Shown here one piece after another: positions 10,955-22,180 of a stretch of 64,000 nucleotides of DNA. Each line of letters opens with the position of its first letter. The first letter of the stretch is position 1. The notes beneath the pieces were generated by a model. That model had not been told where the DNA came from. It ran no database searches and was given only the letters and a program-made list of their open reading frames with translations. The stretch covers positions 48,673,104 to 48,737,103 of the forward strand of contig JACMZG010001914.1 of assembly GCA_018340805.1 (NCBI GenBank), in the 5' to 3' direction. The position numbers and the translations under genes are program-made. This DNA comes from Microvelia longipes (Eukaryota; Arthropoda; Insecta; Hemiptera; Veliidae).

Positions 10955-11870
10955 TATCGTCCTGGAGCCGGACTTAAAAATATGCGACTTATTTTGTACT
11001 TCCTCAAACCAAATTCTTTTGGACCTTCTGAAAATGCAGCTTTAATTATAAAGGAAAATTGGGCACGGGGTACCTCTAGACTTTACATTACATCGGATTC
11101 GCTCGCTCATCCTCCCAGCTTCGGACTCTCTTGCTCGTCCTCAGAATATACTATTCACCAAATGTATACTGCAACATGTCTTTGGACTTGCTTCGCTTGT
11201 CCTCAGATAGTAAATACATTCGTTTCATTTGCTGGTGCGATTCATACATTCGCAGTGGATGACCCAGCGGTCATCTCAGCGGTCATCTCAGCGGTCACCC
11301 ATACAGCACTAACCACGATCAATGCTGCTTAATTTTCATGATCCAACAAAAATCATGGATATACTTGTCGTATTGAAACGTAACATAGTGAACTTATTTA
11401 TTAAGTAAAGTTATACATTTGTACTAAATTCAAACTCAATTGAATCACTTTCTGATTTTTAATTTTTTTTTAAAAAACGTACACAAGTCATTCGATAAAA
11501 ATTTAAATAATGCTGATAATGAGATAAAAATTGACACATATATATATATATTTATATTAGACTTATACATAGCCACATGCGTGCATAATCTCAGTCCGAT
11601 TGCATAATGTTTTCCGCATTCTATGATTTTTTAAAAGTTTTGCCGATTCATTATAGCAGGTTAATGACGTCATAAAAAAATGATTTTCCCAATAGCACAA
11701 GTACAGCGGTAGACTGATTTTTGTACAAATTTTCACATTAATACACTAGGAGCTACGATGATAACAGACACACACACATACAGACTGACAACTAGGAGCA
11801 AAATGTCATGTATCCCTAGAACCGTTGCGCAATAAAAGTATACCTTCCAATTTACCTTTTTTATATTTTA
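10955..11870 (+). mobile_element. Family A, long copy with 5S-rRNA-like segment
   Basis: The fullest copy in the window. In order it has an accaaattcttttgg region (also in the 25.9 kb foldback), ggggtacctc, acatcggattcgct, repeats of cttcgcttgtcctcag, a 5S-like block on the minus strand, gctgataatgagataaa, aatgacgtcataaaa, gtagactgatttttgtac, gagctacgatgataac and an acacaca tract. The same order recurs at 51.36-52.1 kb, and reversed at 32.64-33.3 kb. It is probably non-autonomous, since no transposase or RT frame is present. Confidence 0.75.
11262..11385 (-). pseudogene. 5S rRNA-like segment embedded in family A
   Basis: Read on the minus strand, the block contains aaattaagcagc, then gtggttagtgct, then gtatgggtgaccgct. 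This follows the metazoan 5S rRNA region that holds the pol III A box, intermediate element and C box, in the right order and spacing. Weaker similarity extends upstream (tttgttggatcatg against the 5S gttctcgtccgatcacc region). It is not a functional 5S gene, because both ends diverge and 15 bp repeats of ctcagcggtcat interrupt the 3' side. Confidence 0.7.
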
Positions 11871-12825
11871 TTCGCAAAAATTGGTGTTGCATGGGACACC
11901 CGAAGTTAAGTTAACTCTACACTAGCAAAATAAATTCCTTTCATTTTTTTTAAATGTTATTTATTTATGTCAAACGGTTTAAAATTTAAGAGGGAGCGCT
12001 TTTAGTCCGCCTTTCGTGTATTATTATTATTAAAAGCAATTGAGCGAGCGTAGACAACCTTTTATAACTCTATTCTATTATTTATAGGAGCGATTTAGCA
12101 TCTGAAGCAACGCATTATTATTAGTAGTAAAAATATACGTTAGTACAATTTCATAATTATTAATTAGTATATTAAATGAACTTTACCATATAAGTTAATT
12201 CAATTTTATTGGATATGCCGTCAAGTCTAAGACTTGTTTTATGTAGTGCTTTATTATAACCGTAGAATTAAGAAAAATAAAATTTAAATTAATACATTTT
12301 ATTAAAAACAACCCGCAAATAGATTAAACCCGCATGATTTATCTTATCATGCCAATAAAAAACGCTTAATCTGGGTTTAATATTTAAATATCATATTTTT
12401 AAAATATCCTTCCTATAGGAGCCTTAGAATCTTGTCTTCGTTACCTTCTAGTTTGAGTTATCGTTTATATTATTTAATACTTTATATTGTATATTTTTAT
12501 TAATGTTAATTGTAATAATATTTGTATTTTTTGTGTAATAAAATATTTTTTTATATAAAATTAAATGAATTAACCTTTTGTCAAAATCATCTATGTATAG
12601 TTATGGTTTGTTTAGAAAGCCAAGGGGAACCTGTCGTAACTGTTTTTTTTGTTATCAGTCAGGGCTGCCAACTTGAGGAAATTCGTACAGCTGTCTATGA
12701 AGTATCAAAATGAACATCATTATACCGGAGTTGTAAAAAATCAGAAAGGATTGTTAATTGAGGAATATTAGTAAGTTTGATGCGAGGATTAAGACCATTC
12801 CAAGGCAAGGTGTATTGTTATATCA
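11871..12825. other. AT-rich sequence, nothing assigned
   Basis: No gene, array or element recognised. The short ORF at 12522-12713 has no recognisable content. Confidence 0.4.
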
Positions 12826-12900
12826 CTCCACTGCGAATGTATGAATCGCACCAGCAAGCTAGCGAACGAGGTGAAATGAAATTCACCTTGACTCGTTCAA
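12826..12900 (-). mobile_element. Family A fragment
   Basis: The minus strand reads gctggtgcgattcatac and attcgcagtgga, matching 11232-11262 in the long copy. Confidence 0.55.
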
Positions 12901-13129
12901 GGTTACCTCCCCCACTCCTTTAGTAGAATCTGCTGAATCCTTCAACTCTGAGAATTGTATTCTTCCTTAACACGAGGTTTAGTGCGATCGTCAGGAGAAA
13001 TACGAGGGACAAGGACATAATGATCAACAGGTAAAGGATAACCTTTCTATCCTGATCCTGCATTCTGATTTTCTCAGAAAGGAGAAGATTATTAGTCTGT
13101 AGTTTGAACCCTCTACACGTTTCTACTTA

Positions 13130-13495
13130 AAATATTCACAAGAGATGCATCTAACATGCAAAAGAGATGTTAATATCATGCAAAAGAGATGCACATAACA
13201 TCCAAAAGAGATGCACATAACATGCAAAAGAGATGCACATAACATGCAAAAGAGATGCACATACATCCAAAAGAGATGCAAATAAATGTAAAAGAGATGC
13301 ACGTAACATGCATAAGATATGCAAATAACAAGCAAAAGGGATGCACATAACATCCAAAAGAGATGCACATAATATGCAAAAGGGATGCACGTAACATCCA
13401 AATGAGATTCAGATAACATGCAAAAGAGATGCACAAAACATCCAAAAGAGCTGCAAAATAGATTAAAAATGCTATTAACATGCAAAATAGATATG
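13130..13495. repeat. 22 bp minisatellite, about 16 units
   Basis: The unit is catgcaaaagagatgcacat plus aa, with frequent point variants. All frames on the minus strand are open across it (up to 120 codons) with Cys/His/Leu-rich repeats, which is a by-product of the unit composition. Confidence 0.93.
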
Positions 13496-13499
13496 AGAA

Positions 13500-13819
13500 T
13501 CCAAAGGTTTATGAACAGAAATATATTGAAAGCGTATCCGAATTATCTAGTCTACTCCCTTTGAAAAAAAATCTTGTAGTTACCATTCCCAATAATACAC
13601 GTCCTGATTTCTCAGGTGTGTCATTAAATCAAATTTCTTTTCCTGGATTTTGAGTCCATTATAGCCGATATCCGATACTTGTCATACAAAACTCCAAGTT
13701 CAGCATACTAAAGATTCAACATCAACACTCAATGCATAATTCCCACAGATATAAAGACATTGATGAAGAAACTATAGAAGCTTCCCTGTAAATATAATAT
13801 AATATTTCTCTGTAGGTAA
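13500..13819. other. Unassigned sequence
   Basis: No supported feature. Confidence 0.4.
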
Positions 13820-14040
13820 CATATGTTAAGGTTATAATAAATCTATTGTTTTCGGCATCCCGCACATCGTTTGTGTTTTGATTTATTTTCAACGTTTTAT
13901 TAAATATAAGTTAATGTAGTTTTGTACAAATTATTTGACTATATTTATAAGCGAAGGAGATCAGGTTACTTTGTCGGTGTTTCAAAATTTAACCTATAGT
14001 TAAATTTAAAGCCTCTCTAGTACTAATATCTCTATGGTTT
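13820..14040 (-). mobile_element. Family B MITE-like copy
   Basis: Contains ttaaggttataataaat, cccgcacat, tgttttgattta, caggttactttgtcg, gtttcaaaatttaacctata and an end in ctagtactaatatctct. This is the reverse of the 27.89-28.2 kb copy. The distal end is missing. Confidence 0.65.
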
Positions 14041-15556
14041 TAACATATAATTTTAATCAAAATTATACAACAATTAACCAAACGCTTACTATTGCTATTT
14101 CTTAAAAAAAGATAAAATAATTTTAAATTTAGCTATTTTCGGCCATTAGTTAAATTTAAACAAATAGTAATTATAATCAAACAATTTTCTATTATACCTA
14201 TAATAATAAAAAGAACAATTTTTTTCTAATTCCTCACCTTACAATTTGAAATTTAAACAAAAAAATAGTAGGAAGAAACCCAAATATATTTAAATAACGA
14301 TGGACAATAAATAATTAATCAAATAATAAAATTAAAAAAAAAAAACAGTCTAAAAATACAACTGGGCCCCCACTCTCATCTCATCTATTCTTTCAGTGAA
14401 AGATGTTTAGTATTTTCTGTCTCTTTAATAATAATTCAATTTTTTTATATGTCAACTAATAATTTAACAGTTATACTATTTTAAAATAATCAGTAAATAA
14501 AATTGTTGAAATATTTACGTAAATAAAATTTATTTATTTGTTTTAAGAAATAATATGATTTTTTTTATTAAATATTGATTGACATATAAAGAAATTTATT
14601 TAAAAAGTATATAAACATCCAATCAAAGGTAAGTAGGTAGTGGGGACTCCAGGTTCTAAAATAATACAAAAAAAAAACTGTAGTGGGGAAGTGAAGAATT
14701 CAAAATAACTTACTAAGAGAGAGAGAGGGAGAAAGAATTAGAGAAATAAACAAAACTACGTTCAGTCGTTGAGAGACCTACCGCCCGTTATCATCCGTCG
14801 TTATTATCAGTCTTAACATTCCCGCCAATTTACGTACTGTACAAAATAATTACGTAAAACTTTTCCGCAAACTTTTACATTTCCCGAACTAATTTTTTTT
14901 TCAATTTCATTATTATTAAAAGTGAAATAAATTTTTATTTTAGTTCTTTAATTGTTACTCTTTTCTTTTTTTTTTTTCTTCTTCTTTTAATTAATTTTCG
15001 ATTTGTTTATTATTTTTGTTTAAATTCTTTATTATTTACTATTTTCTTTTAAAAAAATTGTGATGTGTTATTGTTTATAAAATTAAATAAATAATAATTG
15101 AATTTTGAAATAATTGATGAAAATAATGACTTATTGTCAAGTGTTGTGTTTACATTATTACGTCAACAGAGTATGGATTTGATTTGGACTTGAGTTGACC
15201 GTGATTTGACACTTTTTTCCGTTTCGCGTGTGATAACATTGGATTTTTTTTATACAAGCCTTTCAAATAAAAAATATTCGTGAGTATTTCCCATTATTTT
15301 TTAATATAATCGATATTTCATTGTTGACAGTTTGTTTTGTTATAGATTTTTTCTGTATAATGTCTTTAAAATATGCAATAAAGGTTAAAGATAGATGTAA
15401 AAACCAATAATAGGAAAATACTTTAATAAGAACTTGAAATAAAATAGTTATAAAATAACTTTTTAATAAGAAAATTAAAAAAGTTAAAAAAATTTTAAAT
15501 TAAAAACAATAATAAAAAAGGATAATAAAGTGTATTTTTAATAAGAAAATTAAAAG
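14041..15556. other. AT-rich sequence, nothing assigned
   Basis: Includes a short (AG)n run near 14719 and poly-T/A tracts. Two GGGG-rich words near 14365 and 14640 are not clearly paired. No gene is recognised. Confidence 0.4.
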
Positions 15557-15625
15557 GAGCGCAGGGTATCTGAAACCTCATCCTTAAACTTCAAGCTCGC
15601 TTCGCTTGTCCTTAAAACGTAATAG
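15557..15625 (+). mobile_element. Family A small fragment
   Basis: The words gggtatctgaaacctcatcc and gctcgcttcgcttgtcctt correspond to the family A segment beside the 5S block. Confidence 0.35.
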
Positions 15626-15627
15626 TT

Positions 15628-16065
15628 ACCTATTTACTGGTAACAATAATCCTAGTTAAATCAAGTAATAACTAGTTATTACAGAAATAACCTAGTTACT
15701 ACAAGTTATAACCTAGTTATTACTTGCAATAACCTAGTTATTACTTGCAATAACCTAGTTATTACATGTAATAACCTAGTTACTACAAGTAATAACCTAG
15801 TTATTACAAGTAATTACCTAGTTATTACAAGTAATACCTAGTTCATAAGTTATAACTAGTTATTACAGTACTAGTTATTACATAATTACCTAGTTACTAA
15901 AGCAATAACCTAGTTATTACAAGTTAATTTACTGTTATTACAAGTAATAACATAGTTATTATAAAACTATTACATAGTTTATTACAAGTTACAAGTATAA
16001 CCTAGTAGTTATTACAAGAAATAACCTAAGTATTACCAGTAATAAACTAGTTTTTAACTGGTTAT
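15628..16065. repeat. 21 bp minisatellite, about 20 units
   Basis: The unit is taacctagttattacaagt plus aa, and becomes irregular in the middle. The ctagttattac core is kept even where spacing slips. Confidence 0.9.
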
Positions 16066-16640
16066 CCTAGAGTGTATTATTGTAGCTTCGATCTTTATTG
16101 TTAAATTTGAATCATTTTTATAAATTTTCCGAGATTTTTAAAAATAGTTGTGGAATGAGCAAATTTTAATAATAATGTGCTAACAAATTCTGTTTGATGG
16201 GACAACTATAGTGATCCATTTTATAATATATTTAAATAAAAATAATTAAAAAAAAACTCATTAAAGACAAAACTGTTGTCCAAATTCTGTTGATGATGAA
16301 GTCCGTACTTCTTTAGTTAATTGAAGGAATAAAGTTTTTGTACTTTTATATAATTACTTACTTAATATTTATGTTAGGAGGGCACGCATTATTTAGAGAT
16401 TAAATCTCTTGGGGAAATAGGAAGACATTTTAATTAGTTTTTTAAAGTCTTGTGTTTACTGCTTAGGCACGTTTTTCCGGAAAATATTTACACCTGCGTA
16501 TTTTTTATATCTAATCAGCCGAGTCATTTTAAAAATAAAATAATCGAATGATACAAATTTCTTTCATTATTGCTTAGGGCTGTGTTAGACCTGTAATTTC
16601 TTCGTATTCCCTAAATTGCTCAGTCACTATTTGTGGTAAA
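16066..16640. other. AT-rich sequence, nothing assigned
   Basis: No supported feature. Confidence 0.4.
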
Positions 16641-16865
16641 GAAATTTGGGGTATAGGCGCCTTCCTGTATTTACTAATATGAGCAGAAACTCCACTAGAA
16701 GCATTCTGCGGATTTCAGTCTGGCATTCGCACCAATTTGGTGCGATTACGATCAAAATTGAGGCTGTTGACTGGAGAATAAAATTAAAGTCTTGTGAGAT
16801 AAAATTCATAAGGCCTCGTAACGTCGCAAAGTCGATAGGAAAACAAGTAATAACAAGATAGGGTA
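16640..16865 (+). mobile_element. Family C repeat fragment, second copy
   Basis: Open for 71 codons on the plus strand and 80 on the minus. Its gcgattacgatcaaaattg stretch matches the 2.87-2.91 kb copy in reverse, and the peptide shares IKIEAV. The protein is not recognised. Confidence 0.35.
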
Positions 16866-16994
16866 ACAAAACAACAATTCCAAAAAGAAAATAATAAAAT
16901 AAAAATGGATCCCCACTATTATTGCAAATAAAAATGTTGCATCTTCAATGTGATGTTTTTTCTCTTAAATGCGTACACTCTTAACACGATAAAG

Positions 16995-17120
16995 TTGGAG
17001 AGGCGAGTTACTGAATTAGACGAGGCAAGTTATGTTGGAAGACTGAATTAGACAGGCCAAGTTACTGAAATTGAACAGGCCAAGTTATTGAAATTGGAGT
17101 GGCCAAGTTACTGATATCTG
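16995..17120. repeat. Short irregular tandem repeat, 4-5 units
   Basis: Units contain ggccaagttactgaaattg with lengths of about 25-35 bp. Confidence 0.7.
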
Positions 17121-17999
17121 ATAAATATCATGCGATTTGTGATTTATTCACCGAATTCATTTTTTTAAGCTTTATCACGAACCCGGATTAGTGAAGGAAC
17201 CGGATGAAGAAAAAACATTTTAATGCATTTACAACCTATTAATCGTTAATTATTTATTTGGTGATTAATCCTATTATTCTGATTTTCTCCTACTTTATGT
17301 AATAATAAAAGTATGACTAGACAGTATTAAACCACTGTCAAGGTTAATGAGTGTAAACTAGCTAACGACAGTGAAAGCATGGCAAGGGTTGTTAGAACCG
17401 CATTAACGACTGGGAAGCTACGCGTTACGAAATATTTGTACCTTTTGTCAGCAAGGCGGAACTAAAATATTTTTAGAACTTATGATTCCTACTATCGTAG
17501 AAGATTTACCGCCGCACTGAACGCTGATTATGACACGGTAATAAATGACCCTTCAATAATTAGTACAGCCAAGGGCATTCAAAAACTGAGCCGAGGGCAA
17601 CGGGTTTTCTATCATTTGTTTTACTATAAATTTAGGAACCTTTTAATGAGTCAATTTTTTTTATACACAAAAAAGGAGTTAAGTAAGGCATTCCTTCAGC
17701 AAAATTAATTCCCGAGGCGAAAACAGAAAGATATAATGATGGTTCCTTCGGCGTAGCTGCGGTTTATGTCTTCAATCCCTGAGCTGAATTGATTTTGCTT
17801 TGGGGATTATGTAACTTTACTCAGATTTTATCGTCGAAAATATTACATATTGGATACATTTCTACGTAGATAACAAAAAATAATATATAATACAAATAAA
17901 ATAAAAACTTTACTTGTTTGGACAGTGAAAAATAAATTAATTGATGTAATCAGCTACAAAAGTACACAAAGAGTTTACAAAACACATTATTTCTCATAG
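17121..17999. other. Unassigned sequence, slightly GC-richer at 17.33-17.62 kb
   Basis: No ORF or element boundary found. An imperfect inverted pair (agcaaaattaattc near 17699 and gaattgattttgct near 17786) may be a small hairpin. Confidence 0.35.
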
Positions 18000-18965
18000 A
18001 GATTTATACTAGAGGGGGCATAGCCTATCTCAATACATTAAGAGGCCAGAAACATCTTTTTAGGGTTCTCAGGGGCTCTGTGTAACCTCATTGAAACCTC
18101 CTTCAAGGGGTGAATTAAGATTATAATAAATCAATTGTTTTCGTCTTCCCGTACAATGTTTGGGTTTTGATTTGTATTTTAAATGTTCTCCTGCAGGCCT
18201 GGGCAAACTTTTCTAGGAAAGGGCCGCTTAGTCTTTTTACAGCCAATCGCGGGCCGCATTCCTTAAATTTTAAAGCATGCTAAACCCGCAACTACGCTGG
18301 TGTTTTACTAAAGTCAAATTTATTCTCAAAGAATAAGAATTGGGGAACTTTAGCAGAAAACGGAAAAACCAAAACGGAGTATCTTCGTCAGATCTTGAAA
18401 TATAACTGAAGACAAATTTTGCTAGAATACTAGGTGTAAAAATAATTTTAAAAAGTATTCCTATGAAATAAAAGATCAAAGGGATTGTATTTTATCAACT
18501 CCTTTTCGGCAATTCACAGAAGGCAAAATAGCTTTTTTTTTACCTTATTATTGTGAAAATAAAAATTCGCTAAAATAATTAGAATTCGCCAAATTCGACA
18601 ATGAGAATTGATATGAAAGGCGGCCGCTCTTTATGTGATTGTTTCTTATCTTACTTTTTGTTTATCAAAACTTAAAAGTTAAAGTAACAATCCATAATTT
18701 CCTTATCTTGATATCTAACTTTTCATAATAATTTACAATTTATTTGCTTATATACCTAATATTTTGTTATTTTAATTTATTTTATCTTTTTTCCAAACAT
18801 TTTAATTTTGCCGCGGGCCACATAAAAATGCTCGCGGGCCGTAGTTGCCCAGCCCTGTTCTACTGTATAAGTTGCCGTATTTTTGTTCTGATTATTTGAT
18901 TATTTTAATAATCGAATGTGGTCGGGTCACTTTTTCGATGTTTCAAAATTCAACCAATAGATTAT
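18000..18965 (-). mobile_element. Family B MITE-like copy, split by a hAT insertion
   Basis: The left part (18005-18193) begins tactagagggggcatagcc and includes gaaacctccttcaa and ggttttgatttgta. The right part (18858-18965) resumes with ttgccgtatttttgttctg, the gattatttgattat word, and gtttcaaaattcaaccaatag. The halves join as one copy once the 664 bp hAT-like element is removed. Confidence 0.7.
18194..18857. mobile_element. Non-autonomous hAT-like element, 664 bp
   Basis: The ends are CAGGCCTGGGCAAACTTTT and, read inward from the right, CAGGGCTGGGCAACTACGG. Both are followed by GGGCCGC-rich sequence, the pattern usual for hAT TIRs. Flanking octamers are TTCTCCTG (18186-18193) and TTCTACTG (18858-18865), 7 of 8 matching, as expected for the 8 bp hAT target duplication. 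No transposase frame is recognised. A 69-codon minus ORF inside has no known motif. Confidence 0.82.
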
Positions 18966-19554
18966 TGGTAATTATTACAACAAATTAATTACATATGTAA
19001 AAACAGCTGATTTTTTTAGTATTTTAAGAAATAATATGCAGTGCTACCAACTCTACGTTATCTCTGACTAAATAAAGATTTTTCTGGAGGTTTTTATAAC
19101 TCTTTGTCATAATTCCCTATTTCTTGGTCAGGCAGTTGAATGACACTTAGAACTCTGAAAATTAGGCTGTAAAAATTATTTTACTCCCAATGGTAGAAAA
19201 TATCAATTAATTCATTTAATAAGGAATAAAGAAAAAAAAAAAAATAGAGACCTATCGTAACATGAAAATGAAATAAGTAAATTTGTTATCATAAATTTGT
19301 CGTTATCTGTAAGTTGTGTGTAATGTCTCCTATGTCACGACCCTGACACAAATAAACTATTTCTTATTTTTAACACTTTCAAGTTATTTCTTTTAATATT
19401 GTGCGATAAGAAAATAATACGTTCTTGGTGAAAACAAAATAAAAGTTGCTTAATAGTAATAAGAATATCCATTCAAGTACATTTTATTATAAACTTAGTA
19501 AGTTTGAGAATTGTGTTAGCGTTTAGCATGAGACGTATTCGGTTGAGTATTAAC
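18966..19554. other. AT-rich sequence, nothing assigned
   Basis: No supported feature. Confidence 0.4.
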
Positions 19555-19557
19555 TAA

Positions 19558-20227
19558 GGCCCGTATTCAAAGACATTTTTCTTACCTAAACCTAACATTT
19601 TTCTTAAGGGCTCCTTAAGGAACCCTTAAGGCATCCTTAAGGTGACCCAACATTTTCCTTACCTAAACTGTAAACCTAAAATTTTTCTTAAGGGTCCTTA
19701 AGGAACCCTTAAGGCATCCTTAAGGTGACCCAACATTTTCCTTACCTAAACTGTAAACCTAAAATTTTTTCTTAAGGGCTCCTGAAGGAACCCTTAAGGC
19801 TCCTTAAGGTGACCAACATTTTCCTTACCTAAACTGTAAACCTAAAATTTTTTCTTAAGGGCTCCTTAAGGAACCCTTAAGGCATCCTTAAGGTGACCCA
19901 ACATTTTCCTTACCTAAACTGTAAACCTAAAATTTTTTCTTAAGGGCTCCTTAAGGAACCCTTAAGGCATCCTTAAGGTGACCCAACATTTTCTTACCTA
20001 ACTGTAACCTAAAATTTTTTTCTTAAGGGCTCCTTAAGGTGACCAACATTTTCCTTACCTAAACTGTAAACCTAAAATTTTTTTTAGGGCTCCTTAAGGA
20101 ACCCTTAAGTCATCCTTAAGGTGACCCAACATTTTCCTTACCTAAACTGTAAACCTAACATTTTCCTTAAGGGCTCCTTAAGAAAATGTTAGGTTTAGGT
20201 AAGGAAAATGTCTTTGAATACGGGTGT
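19558..20227. mobile_element. TIR element whose interior is a minisatellite, 670 bp
   Basis: The left end runs gcccgtattcaaagac, then attttTcttacctaaacc. The right end is its reverse complement, ending gtctttgaatacgggtgt. TAA flanks both sides (19555-19557 and 20228-20230), which fits the 3 bp TWA duplication of PIF/Harbinger-type elements. The interior is about seven units of roughly 85 bp containing repeated CCTTAAGG palindromes and ttccttacctaaactg. Some units are shortened. Confidence 0.8.
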
Positions 20228-20230
20228 TAA

Positions 20231-21436
20231 TAACATGTGGAATAACATGTGTTCTGCCACTTTGATTTTGTTGTACTGCAACTATTTTAATAAAGAGAGA
20301 TAAAAATATCAGAGATTTTTTGAACTAAAATATTCATTTTTTTTTATTTTTATTATTTATTAATTATTATAAATTATTATTTATACTCAGTTCATATTAC
20401 TTAAAAATGTACTTAGCAGTCTCGTTAAAAAATCTGCAACTTAACCAATTATTTATCCTTTTATATACTATTTATTTACTACGCTTTATTTCTACTTAAC
20501 CTTATAAGTTCTACGTTACTTATACTTTGTTTGTTGACGGAGGGGAAACGCGACGGATTCTAGAAAAAAGCTTTATCCCTCGGAATCAAAGCAGCCAACA
20601 TCCCTAAAGGGGATTGCTCCTGATCAACTGAAGGTTCGTCTACCATTTATACTTATTTATAGAATAAGTATGAATTTATCTATAAGTTATATACATACTT
20701 ATTTATTATATCAATCTTGGGCCAAAGAGACAAATATTTGTGTATTTGCAACTAAGTGTACAAATCGTATTAAAAATGACACGCTTCGAAATTTTGGTGA
20801 ATTTTAAGTCATGCCGAATTAATTTGTTTTCAAAACATTTATCTCATATTCTAAGACACTTTTTAACTTTAAAATTCAATAGAAATAATTCAATAGACAA
20901 AAAGAATTTTCCTTAAATTAGCAAGGGTACTAAATGTATGTCACTGTCACATAAATTCACTTTCTGCGAAACAAAACTCTTTGTTTCTAAAACTTTTTTT
21001 TTTCGGGTCGTAAAACTAAGGTAAACTAAATGTAAATAGGTATTTTTGGAGGTCACTGGGTAATATAGAACTTTTGTATTGTTTTTTTCCAAAAATTACA
21101 AAATGTACTTTCGATTTCTTTTGTGCCAAGTTCAGGTACTTAAATTACCTGAAAGGTAAATACAATAGAAATGTAACAATGAACACAGTATTTGACAAGT
21201 TTACCTCCAGTGTACCCACAAACCTAAACAAGCTTGTTTGTTGTCAAGGGCTCGTGTACTTGGGTGACGAGGGAGTAATATATGCCCTTTTGTACCTCAT
21301 TATGCTCAAGTCCATATTGTCCCTTATTTTCAAAGCAAAATTATTCTTCACAGTTCTAACTGTATACTTACCCTTATGAATTAAAACTTAACTTTCACTG
21401 ATAGTTAAAATGCTGAAAGTAAAAATAAATCTTTTT
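20231..21436. other. AT-rich sequence, nothing assigned
   Basis: A GC-richer patch at about 20530-20640 has no recognisable content. The 101-codon ORF at 21074-21379 has no known domain and typical AT-driven composition. Confidence 0.35.
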
Positions 21437-21439
21437 AAA

Positions 21440-22180
21440 AGAAATAGAAAACCATATTTTTTAGATTTTTATTATTCCTGATTTAAAATGTAGAGTTTCA
21501 TATCATTCCTAATTTATATTGTAGATTTTCTGATTTATGCACTGATTTTCTAGATTTTTATTATTCCTAATTGATGCTGTAGAGTTTCTTAATATTCCTA
21601 ATTTATACTGCAGATTTTTCTAATTTATACACTGAATTTCTAGATTTTCATTATTTATGATTTACTGTAAATTTTCTAATTTATACACTGATTTTCTAAA
21701 GTTTCATTATTCCTGACTTATACTGTAGAGTTTCATATTATTCCTAATTTATACTGTAGATTTTCTAATTTATACACTGATTTTCTAAAGTTTCATTATT
21801 CCTGACTTATACTGTTGAGTTTCATATTATTCCTAATTTATACTGTAGATTTTACTGATTTATGCACTGATTTTCTAAATTTTTATTATTCCTGATTTAT
21901 ACTGTAGAGTTTTATATTATTCCTAATTTATACTGTAGATTTTACTGATTTATGTACTGATTTTCTAGATTTTTATTATTCCTGATTTATACTATAGAGT
22001 TTCATATTATTCCTAATTTCTACATTAGATATTTCTGATTTTACACTGATTTTCTAGATATTCATTATTCCTGATTTATACTGTAGAGTTTCATATTATT
22101 CCTAATTTATACTGTAGATTTTCTTATTTAACACTGATTTTCAAGATTTTCATTATTCTTGCTTTATACTGTAGAAATAT
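21440..22180. repeat. Minisatellite of about 88 bp trimeric units, about 8 copies
   Basis: Each unit is three related segments of about 30 bp: attcctgatttatactgtag, attcctaatttatactgtag and tgatttatgcactgatttt. Variation between copies is low to moderate. Confidence 0.9.

Noticed and set aside
11262..11385. A functional 5S rRNA gene
   Set aside because: Only the internal region is similar. The termini do not pair and the block lies inside a dispersed repeat with several diverged copies.
10955..11870. Family A as a Helitron
   Set aside because: No TC start and CTRR hairpin end could be defined consistently between copies, so the class was left open.
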